The notes: a model not told the origin generated them from the letters alone. Shown: positions 8,961 to 18,036, numbered from the stretch's first letter. The stretch: DNA of 29,409 nt from Pullilachnospira sp963929535 (GCA_963929535.1 CAWVIZ010000006.1:1-29409), one strand, 5' to 3'. A program made the numbers and translations.

Positions 8961-10132
8961 AACGGGTGGTGATCATCGGAGGCGGGGCCGCGGGACTGAT
9001 GGCGGCGATCCAGGCAGCAGGCTGCCAGGCCCAGGTGACGGTCCTGGAGCAGAATGAACGGGTGGGAAAGAAGATCCTGGCCACCGGAAACGGCCGGTGC
9101 AATCTGACCAATACCTTTCAGGAACCCTCCTGTTACCGCTGTTCGGATCCGGGGTTTCCCTGGAAGGTCCTCTGTCAGTTTCCGCTGGCGGATACCGTCC
9201 GTTTTTTCTCTGAGATCGGGATCTATACCAGAAACCGGAAGGGGTGGATGTATCCTTACAGCGACCAGGCGGCCAGCGTGGCCCGGGTACTGGAGATGGA
9301 GGCCCGCCACAGAAAGGTAAAGCTGAAGACCCGGGAGCAGGTACTGGAAGTTGTGAAGGAGCAGGGGGAATTCCTGGTAAAGACCGCCACCTGGTCCTAT
9401 GCCTGTGACCGGGTGATCATTGCCTGCGGCGGCAGCGCTTCCCAGGTGGAAGGCAGTACGGATTTTGGTTACCGGCTGGCCGAAAAGCTGGGCCATACGG
9501 TGATCACCCCCATGCCCGCCCTGGTGCCGTTGCGCTGTAAGGGAAATTATTTTTCCCGGTGGGCAGGAGTCCGGATGGACGGTGTGGTGACCCTGGAGGT
9601 GGAAGGACAGGAATTTCGCCGGGAGCGGGGGGAACTTCTGTTTACTGATTACGGAATATCGGGTATTCCGGTATTTCAGATCAGCCGGTACGCTGTCCGG
9701 GCTGTCCGGGAGGGCTGCCGTGTCAGGTGTCTGCTGGATCTGATGCCGGACATGACAAAGGAGGAGCTTACAGCGCTTCTGGAGATGAGACAGAAAAGCT
9801 GTCCGTACAAAAACCTACAGGAGCTGCTGGTGGGACTGGTTCCGGAAAAGATGATCCCGATAACAGCACCGTCCCCATGCACCATAGCCCGGACCGCCGA
9901 AAATCTGAAGAAATGGGCGGTGGAGGTAAAGGACGGCCATTCCATGGGTCAGGCGCAGATCTGTTCCGGCGGAGTAAGCACCGGGGAGCTGACGGAAAAC
10001 ATGGAATCCCGAAAGATTCCCGGCCTGTATTTTGCCGGGGAGGTGGTGGATGTGGATGGGCCATGCGGAGGCTATAACCTTCAGTGGGCCTGGTCCAGCG
10101 GCGCGGTGGCGGGAAGATCAGCCGCGCGGTAA
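8957..10132 (+). CDS. NAD(P)/FAD-dependent oxidoreductase, HI0933/BaiN-like flavoprotein
   Basis: Two-dinucleotide-binding-domain flavoprotein of the HI0933 family (YhiN, BaiN). The N-terminal FAD site is GGGAAGLMAA (residues 8-17), followed by the family signature GKKILATGNGRCNLTN (about residues 37-52) and the C-terminal FAD motif GEVVDVDGPCGGYNLQWAW. Some family members reduce bile-acid intermediates, but that cannot be transferred: most genomes of this kind carry a housekeeping copy of unknown substrate. It is 391 aa, near family length. It is translationally coupled to the PLP protein through ATGA at 8957-8960. The ribosome binding site must lie inside the preceding gene (AAAAGGGACTGGTGGAG). 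Confidence 0.88.
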   Translation: MKRVVIIGGGAAGLMAAIQAAGCQAQVTVLEQNERVGKKILATGNGRCNLTNTFQEPSCYRCSDPGFPWKVLCQFPLADTVRFFSEIGIYTRNRKGWMYPYSDQAASVARVLEMEARHRKVKLKTREQVLEVVKEQGEFLVKTATWSYACDRVIIACGGSASQVEGSTDFGYRLAEKLGHTVITPMPALVPLRCKGNYFSRWAGVRMDGVVTLEVEGQEFRRERGELLFTDYGISGIPVFQISRYAVRAVREGCRVRCLLDLMPDMTKEELTALLEMRQKSCPYKNLQELLVGLVPEKMIPITAPSPCTIARTAENLKKWAVEVKDGHSMGQAQICSGGVSTGELTENMESRKIPGLYFAGEVVDVDGPCGGYNLQWAWSSGAVAGRSAAR

Positions 10133-10155
10133 GCAAGATCGGACAGTCTGGCGTG

Positions 10156-10172
10156 CCTCTGCGGGGCAGAGG
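10156..10172 (+). other. Small perfect hairpin between two flavoprotein genes
   Basis: CCTCTGC-GGG-GCAGAGG forms a perfect 7-bp stem with a 3-nt loop in the 85-nt gap. No T-run follows, so it is not an intrinsic terminator. It may stabilise an RNA end or be incidental. Confidence 0.35.
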
Positions 10173-10217
10173 GAGCTGAACTGTTCCCCAAAAACCATAA
10201 AAACAGGGAGAACAGCG

Positions 10218-11834
10218 ATGATTCGAGTATCTCAGATAAAAATGGGGATCCCATACCGGGATTCAGAAATGGAGGAGCGTCTGTGCCGCATTCTGCGGCT
10301 GAAACCCCAGGAGCTGATTTCCTGGAAGCTGGTGAAAAGATCTGTGGACGCCAGGAAAAAACCTCTTCTTTCCTATGTCTGCACGGTGGATGTGGAGACC
10401 ACAAAGGAACGGAAGATCCTGAACAGGGCAGGGAAGACCGGAGACCGGAATATCTGTCCGGCACCCCGGCAGATTTACCGGATCCCTCAGAGGGGGGAAG
10501 AGCCTCTGAAGCATCGGCCGGTGATCGCGGGAAGCGGACCGGCAGGGCTTTTCTGCGGATGGCTGCTGGCCAAGGCCGGGTATCAGCCTCTGATCCTGGA
10601 GCGGGGGGATGAGGCCGGGGAGCGAAAGAAAAAGGTGGACCGGTTCTGGGAAGGAGGTCCCCTGGATACCCGGAGCAACGTACAGTTTGGAGAGGGAGGC
10701 GCGGGAACTTTTTCTGACGGCAAGCTGAACACTTCTGTAAAGGATCCCATGGGAAGAAACAGGAAGGTGCTGGAGCTGTTTGTGGAGGCGGGCGCCCCTG
10801 CGGAGATCCTGTATGACCAGAAACCCCATCTGGGCACCGACCTGCTGATCACAGTGGTCACCAATCTGCGCCGCCAGATCCAGGATATGGGCGGAACGAT
10901 CTGTTTCGGAAGTCAGGTGACAGATCTGGAAACGGAAGGCGGAAGGCTTCGGCGGATCCAGGTGAACCATGAGCGGTGGATAGAAACAGAGGTGCTCATT
11001 GCCGCCATCGGACACAGTGCCCGGGATACCTTTGCCATGCTCAGGGACCGGGGAGTCTATATGGAGGCGAAAGCCTTTGCCGTGGGAGTGCGGATCGAGC
11101 ATCCCCAGACCATGATCAATCTTTCCCAGTACGGAAGCTGCCGGGCGGACCAGCTGGGGGCGGCCAGTTACAAGGTGACCTGTCAGCTTCCTTCCGGAAG
11201 AGGCGTCTACTCATTCTGTATGTGCCCGGGAGGATATGTGGTGAACGCGTCCTCGGAAGAGGGGCATCTGGCTGTCAATGGCATGAGCTATCACCGAAGA
11301 GACGGCCGGAATGCCAACAGCGCCATGATCGTCACAGTGTCTCCGGAGGATTATCTTCCCTATGCCCGTCCGGATGCCGGGCCGCTTTCCGGAGTGGATT
11401 TCCAGAGATACCTGGAACGGGAGGCGTTCCTGTGCGGCCAGGGAAAGATCCCTGTGCAGACTTACAGAGACTTCTGCCAGAAGAGGGAAACCGTTTCTTT
11501 CGGAGAGGTGATCCCCTGCATGAAGGGAGCGTATGCCATGGGAGATCTTACCCGGATCTTTCCCGGGTTTTTGAGCGATTCTCTGGCAGAAGGGATTGCC
11601 GCCTGCGGCAGACGGATCCAGGGATTTGACCGTCCGGATGCGGTGCTTTCCGCTGTGGAGAGCCGGACATCGTCTCCTGTGAAGATCCCCAGGGACGAAA
11701 CCTTTCAGTCCAGCATCGCCGGTATCTATCCCTGCGGAGAAGGCGCCGGCTACGCCGGAGGGATCACCTCCGCGGCCATGGACGGGCTGAAGGTGGGAGA
11801 GGCAGTATGTAAAAAATATATGAATTTCCTGTAA
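10218..11834 (+). CDS. FAD-dependent oxidoreductase, COG2509-type
   Basis: Uncharacterised FAD-dependent dehydrogenase of the COG2509 type. An N-terminal domain of about 95 residues precedes the Rossmann FAD site IAGSGPAGLFCGWLLA (GSGPAG at residues 105-110). Then come the family segments DTRSNVQFGEGGAGTFSDGKLNT and VGVRIEHPQ, and a C-terminal GEGAGYAGGITSAAMDGLK that closes the FAD site. At 538 aa it is full length. ATG 10218 is chosen because of AGGGAG 8-13 nt upstream; the open frame reaches back to 10032 but overlaps the previous gene without homology. The substrate is unknown. It is the last gene before the promoter at 11861, with no clear terminator after it. Confidence 0.87.
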   Translation: MIRVSQIKMGIPYRDSEMEERLCRILRLKPQELISWKLVKRSVDARKKPLLSYVCTVDVETTKERKILNRAGKTGDRNICPAPRQIYRIPQRGEEPLKHRPVIAGSGPAGLFCGWLLAKAGYQPLILERGDEAGERKKKVDRFWEGGPLDTRSNVQFGEGGAGTFSDGKLNTSVKDPMGRNRKVLELFVEAGAPAEILYDQKPHLGTDLLITVVTNLRRQIQDMGGTICFGSQVTDLETEGGRLRRIQVNHERWIETEVLIAAIGHSARDTFAMLRDRGVYMEAKAFAVGVRIEHPQTMINLSQYGSCRADQLGAASYKVTCQLPSGRGVYSFCMCPGGYVVNASSEEGHLAVNGMSYHRRDGRNANSAMIVTVSPEDYLPYARPDAGPLSGVDFQRYLEREAFLCGQGKIPVQTYRDFCQKRETVSFGEVIPCMKGAYAMGDLTRIFPGFLSDSLAEGIAACGRRIQGFDRPDAVLSAVESRTSSPVKIPRDETFQSSIAGIYPCGEGAGYAGGITSAAMDGLKVGEAVCKKYMNFL

Positions 11835-11860
11835 TATCGGTATACTTTGCGGGGATTTTA

Positions 11861-11869
11861 TGCTACAAT
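11861..11869 (+). promoter_or_regulatory. Predicted extended -10 promoter for radC-mre cluster
   Basis: TGCTACAAT is an extended -10 element (TG-n-TACAAT, 5 of 6 to TATAAT). The -35 position with 17-nt spacing is poor (TATACT), as extended -10 promoters allow. It lies 51 nt before the radC start and supports that start over the longer open frame beginning at 11860. Confidence 0.5.
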
Positions 11870-11919
11870 GTTTTCCGTATTGTGGAAAGCTCTGCCTGTT
11901 TCCTGAAAAACAAGAGCAT

Positions 11920-12636
11920 ATGAAAAAAAATATAATTCAATACTTACCGCAGGATGAAAGACCTTATGAGAAATGTCTGAAGTACGGGCCGGAGGCGCTC
12001 AGCGACAGCCAGCTTCTGGCCGTGATCTTACGTTCCGGAACAGCGGGAACCTCCGTGGTGGATATGGCGGGGGAGGTGCTGAAAAAGTGCAGGCACCCGG
12101 AAGGCCTTCTGGGACTCCATCACCTTTCCTGTGAAGAGCTGATGGAGGTCCGGGGGATCGGAAAGGTAAAGGCGGTGCAGCTGAAGTGTATCGGTGAGCT
12201 GTCTAAACGGATCGCCGCCAGCTCCGCAAGGCGCCTTCTGGACTTTCAGAGCCCGGAAACCATCGCGGAGTACTATATGGAGCGGCTTCGTCATTCCGAG
12301 CAGGAAATCATGATCTGCATGATGCTGAATACCAGAAATCAGCTTCTGGGGGAGGAGCAGATTTCCAAGGGAACGGTGAATGCCTCATTGGTATCACCCA
12401 GGGATCTGCTGCTGGCAGCTCTGAAATATCACGCCGTGCATATCATTCTGGTCCACAATCATCCCAGCGGAAGTCCGGAACCCAGCAGGGAGGATATCCT
12501 TCTGACCAGACGCCTGTCGGCAGCCTGTGCTCTGGTGGATATCCCGCTTCTGGATCATATCGTGATAGGGGATCGCAGATATGTCAGCTTCCGGGAAGAG
12601 GGGATTCTGCGTCCGGAGGCGCAGGAATGTAAATAG
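11920..12636 (+). CDS. radC: RadC family JAB1/MPN domain protein
   Basis: RadC family protein, once linked to DNA repair although that role is disputed. A helix-hairpin-helix region (EVRGIGKVKAVQLKCIGELSKR, about residues 67-90) precedes a JAB1/MPN metalloprotease-like domain. The zinc motif is HNHPSGSPEPSRED, with H179, H181, S183 and D192. ATG 11920 gives MKKNIIQYLPQDERPYEK, the usual start, and 238 aa. The open frame extends to 11860 but overlaps the predicted promoter. The ribosome binding site is weak (AAGAG). radC directly upstream of mreBCD is a conserved arrangement in Firmicutes. mreB begins 15 nt after its stop. Confidence 0.93.
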   Translation: MKKNIIQYLPQDERPYEKCLKYGPEALSDSQLLAVILRSGTAGTSVVDMAGEVLKKCRHPEGLLGLHHLSCEELMEVRGIGKVKAVQLKCIGELSKRIAASSARRLLDFQSPETIAEYYMERLRHSEQEIMICMMLNTRNQLLGEEQISKGTVNASLVSPRDLLLAALKYHAVHIILVHNHPSGSPEPSREDILLTRRLSAACALVDIPLLDHIVIGDRRYVSFREEGILRPEAQECK

Positions 12637-12651
12637 AAGGGATATTCGTTG

Positions 12652-13665
12652 ATGTTTAACAGTCATACTTATGGAATCGATCCGGGAAGCAGTATCGTTA
12701 AGATCTACTCCCAACAGACCGATGAGATCATAAAAGAGAGAAACATGATTGCGGTCCGCAACCGGGAGGACATCCTGGCCGCCGGCAACGACGCCTATGA
12801 GATGTTCGAGAAGAACCCGCCCAATGTGACAGTGTCCTCCCCTATGGCGAACGGCATGATTGCCAATGTCAGTTACCTGGAGATCGTGCTCCACTATCTG
12901 CTCGGGAAGACCGGGGGCAGAGTGGGGCAGCATCCGGTCATTTACTTTGCGGTCCCCGTGGACATGACAGAGATAGAAAAACGTGCCTATTACTCTGTTG
13001 CCCATGGCGGCCAGCTTCGGAAAAGCAGGGTACTGCTGGTGGAAAAACCCATCGCAGACGCACTGGCCCTGGGAATCCCTATCAATAAGACAAAAGGCTC
13101 CATGATCGTCAATATCGGCGCGGCTACTACGGAGATTTCCGTGATCGCGGACGCCAGGGTGATCATCAGCAAGATCGTGCCTTTGGGCGGAGAGGATTTT
13201 AACAGTGATATTGTGAATACTGTCCGTCGGAAGAATAATCTGTCCATCAGCCTGCGGACGGCTAACCGTCTGAAAGTGGCGCTGGCGGACCTGAAATCGG
13301 AAAAGAAAGTGGCCCGAAAGATCGTGGGTATGGATGCGCTGTCCGGACTGCCAAGAGAACGGGTGATCACTTCTCAGACCATCAACGATTCCATCCGCTC
13401 CTCAGTGGAGGGAATCGGACGGGAGATCCGGACTTTCCTGGAGAGGACGCCTCCCCAGATCCACCGGAATATCCTTTCGGAGGGAATCTATCTTACCGGG
13501 GGAAGCACCAGGATTCCCCATATTGCCCAGGTACTGTCCGGGGAGACGGGATGCTCCATCCTGCTCTCCAAGTATTACGACCTTTGTACGGTGTATGGAC
13601 TGAAGGAGATCATCACCCACGATGCCCTGCATCACTGGGCTTTTACCCCAAAATTCAGAAAGTAG
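12652..13665 (+). CDS. mreB: Rod shape-determining protein MreB, divergent
   Basis: Bacterial actin that organises the elongation machinery under the membrane. The actin-fold motifs are recognisable but altered: phosphate 1 reads GIDPGSS instead of the usual DLGT, phosphate 2 reads VNIGAATTEISVI instead of DIGGGTTE, and the adenosine motif reads EGIYLTGGSTRIP. GGEDFN replaces GGDxxD. At 337 aa it is family length. ATG 12652 (preceded by AGAAGGG) is preferred over the adjacent TTG 12649. mreC follows after 10 nt with AGGAGG. The altered motifs suggest a lineage-specific MreB; whether it still hydrolyses ATP normally cannot be told. Another more canonical copy elsewhere in the genome is possible. 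Confidence 0.9.
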   Translation: MFNSHTYGIDPGSSIVKIYSQQTDEIIKERNMIAVRNREDILAAGNDAYEMFEKNPPNVTVSSPMANGMIANVSYLEIVLHYLLGKTGGRVGQHPVIYFAVPVDMTEIEKRAYYSVAHGGQLRKSRVLLVEKPIADALALGIPINKTKGSMIVNIGAATTEISVIADARVIISKIVPLGGEDFNSDIVNTVRRKNNLSISLRTANRLKVALADLKSEKKVARKIVGMDALSGLPRERVITSQTINDSIRSSVEGIGREIRTFLERTPPQIHRNILSEGIYLTGGSTRIPHIAQVLSGETGCSILLSKYYDLCTVYGLKEIITHDALHHWAFTPKFRK

Positions 13666-13675
13666 GAGGCGCTTC

Positions 13676-14542
13676 ATGAAGAAAAAAAGCAGACATCATA
13701 TGAAAACAAAGCACCTGATCGGGATCATGACGATCCTGTGCGTGGGGCTGATCGCTTTGTCACTGTCCTCCATCGTTTCCTTTGCTCCGGTGCGCAGCGT
13801 GCTGGGGTATGTGGTGGTTCCCTTCCAGAACGGGATCAATGTGGTGGGAGACTGGCTGACGGAACAGAAGAACGGATTTCAGAGCATGAAGGAGCTTTCC
13901 CAGGAAAACCAGGAGCTGCAGGCCAAGGTGGATGAGCTGGAGGCCAAGAACAGCACGCTGGTGCAGGCTCAGGAGGAGGCGGAGCGGCTGCGTACGCTGT
14001 ACAATCTGGACCAGGAATATTCGGAATATGAAAAAGTGGGGGCCCAGGTGATCGCCAAAGACGCGGGAAACTGGTACAACACCTTTACCATTAACCGGGG
14101 AAGCGAGGACGGCATTGCCGTAGATATGAACGTGATCTCCGGAGCGGGCCTTGTGGGGATCGTCACGGAGGTGGGGGCTCACTGGGCTACTGTCCGTTCC
14201 ATCATTGATGACAGCAGCAATGTGAGCGCTACCGTCACCTCCATTTCCCAGAACTGTATTGTAACGGGAGATCTGCAGATGATGGATGAGGGGAAGATCC
14301 AGTTTATCCAGCTTACCGATGATGAAGATCAGGTCCAGGAGGGGGATAAGGTGGTGACCTCTTCCGTCAGCAGCAAGTTCCTGAAGGGGATACTGATCGG
14401 TTACATCAGTGAGGTGGAGACGGATTCCAACAATCTGACCAAGCAGGGGACCATCATCCCGGCTGTGGATTTCGACAATATCCAGGAGGTGCTGGTGATC
14501 ACCCAGCTGAAGCAGACCGCAGAGGAAGGAGATGCCGAATGA
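13676..14542 (+). CDS. mreC: Rod shape-determining protein MreC
   Basis: Bitopic scaffold protein that links MreB, MreD, PBP2 and RodA. It has a short basic cytoplasmic tail, a transmembrane helix at about residues 12-34, a coiled coil at about 65-110 rich in E, K and L heptads (SQENQELQAKVDELEAKNS), and then the extracellular beta domain (NWYNTFTINRGSEDGI and GLVGIVTEVG). At 288 aa it is normal. ATG 13676 sits 6 nt after AGGAGG (13664-13669). Its stop overlaps the mreD start by 4 nt (ATGA). Confidence 0.93.
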   Translation: MKKKSRHHMKTKHLIGIMTILCVGLIALSLSSIVSFAPVRSVLGYVVVPFQNGINVVGDWLTEQKNGFQSMKELSQENQELQAKVDELEAKNSTLVQAQEEAERLRTLYNLDQEYSEYEKVGAQVIAKDAGNWYNTFTINRGSEDGIAVDMNVISGAGLVGIVTEVGAHWATVRSIIDDSSNVSATVTSISQNCIVTGDLQMMDEGKIQFIQLTDDEDQVQEGDKVVTSSVSSKFLKGILIGYISEVETDSNNLTKQGTIIPAVDFDNIQEVLVITQLKQTAEEGDAE

Positions 14543-15054
14543 GAAGGAAAATCGTTCTGGCAGTGCTGATCCTGGTGACATTTATCCTGCAGACCACGAT
14601 CTTTCAGACGCTGTCCATCGCTTCCATCTCACCCAATCTGCTGCTGATCCTTACAGTGTCCTTCGGGTTCATGAGAGGAAAGAGAGAAGGACTTTTTGTG
14701 GGGTTCTTCTGCGGACTTCTGATCGACATTTTTTATGGAAACATGGTGGGCTTTTACGCACTGCTTTATATGTATATCGGATTCCTTAACGGATTTCTGT
14801 ATAAGGTATTCTACGATGAGGATATCAAGGTTCCCATGCTGCTGGTGGGAGTCAGCGATATTGCCTACGGCCTGGTGGTATACGGGCTGCAGTTTCTGAT
14901 GAGGGGGCGGCTTGCGGTGTTCAGTTATATCCATCATATCATTTTACCGGAAATGGTATATACGGTGCTGATCACCGTGATCTTTTACCGGATCTTATTC
15001 CGGCTGAACCGAAAACTTACCGAAAGTGAATGGGAAGGACCGAGATTACCTTGA
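14539..15054 (+). CDS. mreD: Rod shape-determining protein MreD
   Basis: Small polytopic membrane subunit of the elongation complex. The sequence is almost entirely hydrophobic with about five predicted membrane segments. The early TFILQTTIFQTLSIASISPNLLLIL and the GLLIDIFYG motif are typical of MreD. 171 aa is the usual size. The start overlaps the mreC stop (ATGA 14539-14542) and the end overlaps the mrdA start, so the three are translationally coupled. Confidence 0.92.
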   Translation: MRRKIVLAVLILVTFILQTTIFQTLSIASISPNLLLILTVSFGFMRGKREGLFVGFFCGLLIDIFYGNMVGFYALLYMYIGFLNGFLYKVFYDEDIKVPMLLVGVSDIAYGLVVYGLQFLMRGRLAVFSYIHHIILPEMVYTVLITVIFYRILFRLNRKLTESEWEGPRLP

Positions 15055-17957
15055 AAAAACGACTGAAAAAATTCTTTAAAAAGTTCACGATGCAGCGGAC
15101 CACAGCGCTGATGCTGGTATTTGTGCTTCTGGCCGGAATTCTGGTGCAGAGGCTGTTTTCCCTGCAGATCATCCACGGGCAGGAGTATGCGGATAATTTC
15201 AGTCTGCAGACCACCCGTACCCGTACCCTGAAGGCGACCAGAGGAAATATTTTCGACAGAAACGGCAATGTACTGGCCTCCAATGAACTGTCCTATTCGG
15301 TGACACTGGAAGACAACGGAACGTATGCCTCCACCAGGGAGAGAAATCTTTCTCTGAACGGGGACATCTACCGGATCATCCAGCTGATCGAGGAAAACGG
15401 AGATGTGGTTTCGGCCAGCAATTTTCATGTGATCCTGGATGAGAGCGGTGCCTACGCCTACGATGTGGAAGGAGTATCTCTCCAGCGCTTCCGGGCAGAT
15501 GTGTATGGGCGCAGTCTGATCGAGGATCTGCAGGCAGACGAGGAGAATGCCACGGCCCAGGAGCTGATGGACGAGCTGATCAGCAGGTTCGGGATCACAG
15601 ACGAAAAAAAACCGTATACCGCCCAGGAACTCTCTGAAGCGGGTCTTCCCCAGGAGCTGACGGCGGAGGAGATCCTGAAGATCGTTTCGGTGCGTTATCA
15701 GCTTTCCATCGTCAGTTATCAGAGATATGTCCCGGTGACGATTGCCACCAATGTGAGCGAGGCGACGGTTTCAGCGATCCTGGAGGAGCAGTCAGAACTC
15801 CAGGGAGTGGATATTGCGGAGGATTCCATCCGGGTCTATACTGACAGCGAATATTTTGCGTCGCTTCTGGGATACACCGGACAGATTTCTTCGGAAGAGC
15901 TTCTGAGCCTGCAGGAGGAGAATCCGGATGCCGGATACTCCACCACATCGATTGTGGGCAAGTCCGGACTGGAGCAGGTGATGGAGACCACGCTGCAGGG
16001 AACGGACGGTTCGGAAAAGGTATACGTGGATAATCTGGGAAAGGTGCTGGAAATTGACCAGGAGAGCCGGGTAGAGCCGGTGCAGGGAGATGATGTGTAC
16101 CTCACCATCGACAAGGATCTGCAGATCGCCTGTTACCAGGTGCTGGAGCAGAGGATTGCCGGTATCCTGGCGGATAACCTTTCCAACATCAAGACCTTTG
16201 AGGTGACGGATGAGACGGACGCTTCGGCTATCCCCATCCCTATTTATGATGTATATAATGCGCTGATCAACAACTCGATCATTGATATCTCCCATTTCAC
16301 CCAGGAGGATGCCACAGCCACGGAGCAGGGTGTGCAGCAGGCTTTTGAGAGAAAGCAGCAGGAAGTTTTTTCCTGGATCGATGAGGAGCTGACAGGCAGC
16401 GATCCCAGACCGTATTCTGAACTCAGCGAGGAGATGCAGGAGTATATCAGTTATATTGTAAATGATATGCTGATGGACAAGACGGGGATCCTTTCAGAAA
16501 GCGCCATTGACAAAAATGACAGTGTGTATAAGGCCTGGACCAGGGAGGAATCCATCAGTCTGCAGGAATATCTCACTTACGCGGCCAGTCAGAACTGGAT
16601 CGATATTTCCCAGATTTCCAGTCAGGATACGTACCTGGATTCCTCGGAGGTGTATCAGGAACTGTCGGCCTATATTGCCGAGTATCTGGCCACTGATACG
16701 GATTTCAGCAAGATCCTTTATCACTATATGCTGCTGGATGATGAAATATCCGGCAGAGATCTCTGCGTGATCCTGTACGAGCAGGGGATCCTTTCCACGG
16801 ATGACGGTATGTACGAGGATTTTATGGCGGGTACGGTCACTTCTTTTGACCTTCTGAAGCAGAAGATCCTGGATCTGGAGATCACACCGGCGCAGCTGGC
16901 GCTGAATCCCTGCTCCGGTTCCATTGTGATCGTGGATCCCAACACAGGAGAGACTCTGGCCTGTGTTTCCTATCCGGGATACGACAACAACCGGCTGGCC
17001 AATACCATGGATACCGATTACTACAGGAAACTGAACAGTGACCTGTCCAGCCCCTTCTACAACAGGGCAACGCAGGAGCGGACGGCGCCGGGTTCCACCT
17101 TTAAACCCATCACGGCAGTGGCGGGACTGGTGGAAGGCGCGATCACGGACAGTTCTGTGATCCGCTGTACGGGAGTTTTTGATAAAATTCAGGGATCACC
17201 TCTGGAGTGTACCGGGACTCACGGCAATCTGACGATCCGGGGAGGAATCACCAACTCCTGCAACGTGTTCTTCAGTGAGATCGCATACCGGCTGGGACAG
17301 AATGAGGAGGGTGTGTTCAACGAGAGCACCTCTATCCAGAAGCTGGCGGAGTATGCCGCTCTCTTCAATATGGATAAGGAATCCGGACTGGAGATTTCCG
17401 AATCCAGCCCCCAGGTATCCGATCAGATGCCCATCCCGTCCTCCATCGGACAGGGTACTCATAACTATACTACTTCCCAGCTGGCCAGATATGCGGCCTC
17501 CCTGGCCAATCAGGGGACCAGCTACAATATTTCCCTGCTGGATCAGGTGACGGATTCTTCCGGCAATCTGAAGGAGGACTATACTCCGGAGGTGCTGAGC
17601 ACCATTGACCTGCCGGACTGGATCTGGGAGGATCTGCAGGAGGGTATGAGGGGCGTTATCGAGGAGGCCAACCAGGGGGTTTTCGGGGATCTGAACGTAT
17701 CGCTGGCAGGTAAGACCGGTACTGCCCAGATCACCACCTCTCAGGCTAACCACGCGCTCTTTATCGGCTACGCTCCCATAGAGGAGCCGGAGATTGCCAT
17801 TGCAGTCCGTATCGCGAATGGTTATTCATCCACAAATGCCGCCATGGTGGCAAAGGATGTTTTAAACTATTATTTTGAACTGGAAGATGAAACAGAGATC
17901 CTCTCTGGAAAAGCGCAGACAGAAGGAATGACGACCAATAATACACTGACAGATTAA
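15051..17957 (+). CDS. mrdA: Penicillin-binding protein 2, class B transpeptidase with large insertion
   Basis: Monofunctional transpeptidase that cross-links peptidoglycan with RodA during elongation. There is one transmembrane helix at about residues 18-38, then the dimerisation domain (TRGNIFDRNGNVLASNE). Catalytic motifs, numbered from TTG 15051, are STFK (S682, K685), SCN (S736-N738) and KTGT (K888). The transpeptidase domain starts at about 350 (LTIDKDLQ), but roughly 240 residues (about 376-618) are inserted before the usual GSIVIVDPNTGE strand. The insert is acidic and helical, with no motif I recognise. At 968 aa it is much longer than typical PBP2 (600-700). TTG 15051 overlaps the mreD stop (TTGA) with GGGAAGGA upstream; ATG 15030 is a less supported alternative. 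Confidence 0.93.
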   Translation: MKKRLKKFFKKFTMQRTTALMLVFVLLAGILVQRLFSLQIIHGQEYADNFSLQTTRTRTLKATRGNIFDRNGNVLASNELSYSVTLEDNGTYASTRERNLSLNGDIYRIIQLIEENGDVVSASNFHVILDESGAYAYDVEGVSLQRFRADVYGRSLIEDLQADEENATAQELMDELISRFGITDEKKPYTAQELSEAGLPQELTAEEILKIVSVRYQLSIVSYQRYVPVTIATNVSEATVSAILEEQSELQGVDIAEDSIRVYTDSEYFASLLGYTGQISSEELLSLQEENPDAGYSTTSIVGKSGLEQVMETTLQGTDGSEKVYVDNLGKVLEIDQESRVEPVQGDDVYLTIDKDLQIACYQVLEQRIAGILADNLSNIKTFEVTDETDASAIPIPIYDVYNALINNSIIDISHFTQEDATATEQGVQQAFERKQQEVFSWIDEELTGSDPRPYSELSEEMQEYISYIVNDMLMDKTGILSESAIDKNDSVYKAWTREESISLQEYLTYAASQNWIDISQISSQDTYLDSSEVYQELSAYIAEYLATDTDFSKILYHYMLLDDEISGRDLCVILYEQGILSTDDGMYEDFMAGTVTSFDLLKQKILDLEITPAQLALNPCSGSIVIVDPNTGETLACVSYPGYDNNRLANTMDTDYYRKLNSDLSSPFYNRATQERTAPGSTFKPITAVAGLVEGAITDSSVIRCTGVFDKIQGSPLECTGTHGNLTIRGGITNSCNVFFSEIAYRLGQNEEGVFNESTSIQKLAEYAALFNMDKESGLEISESSPQVSDQMPIPSSIGQGTHNYTTSQLARYAASLANQGTSYNISLLDQVTDSSGNLKEDYTPEVLSTIDLPDWIWEDLQEGMRGVIEEANQGVFGDLNVSLAGKTGTAQITTSQANHALFIGYAPIEEPEIAIAVRIANGYSSTNAAMVAKDVLNYYFELEDETEILSGKAQTEGMTTNNTLTD

Positions 17958-17961
17958 GCGC

Positions 17962-18003
17962 CGGCAGGCAGCACGGCCGGAGGGCCGGACTGCTTACCTG
18001 CCG
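17962..18003 (+). repeat. GC-rich hairpin at the mrdA-minD junction, containing palindromic element copy B
   Basis: CGGCAGG (17962-17968) pairs with CCTGCCG (17997-18003). Inside, GCAG (17968-17971) can pair with CTGC (17990-17993) and GGCC with GGCC (17975-17978, 17983-17986). No T-run follows, so this is not a standard terminator. The segment 17959-17984 is the reverse complement of the 12-nt block plus GCCGGCG seen at 70-97. Confidence 0.55.
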
Positions 18004-18016
18004 CAGACAGACCAAA

Positions 18017-18036
18017 CAGCGGCCGCAGAGCCGCTG
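18017..18036 (+). other. Second hairpin before minD
   Basis: CAGCGGC-CGCAGA-GCCGCTG is a perfect 7-bp stem with a 6-nt loop. It lies 38 nt before the minD start with no T-run after it. It could modulate readthrough or RNA stability between mrdA and minD. Confidence 0.4.

Noticed and set aside
8957..10132. A bile-acid-modifying enzyme (BaiN)
   Set aside because: The fold and family match, but no bai genes are nearby and family members are common in organisms without bile-acid metabolism.
17962..18036. Tandem intrinsic terminators after mrdA
   Set aside because: Stems are strong, but no T-run follows either hairpin, and minD has no visible promoter of its own, so readthrough is expected.
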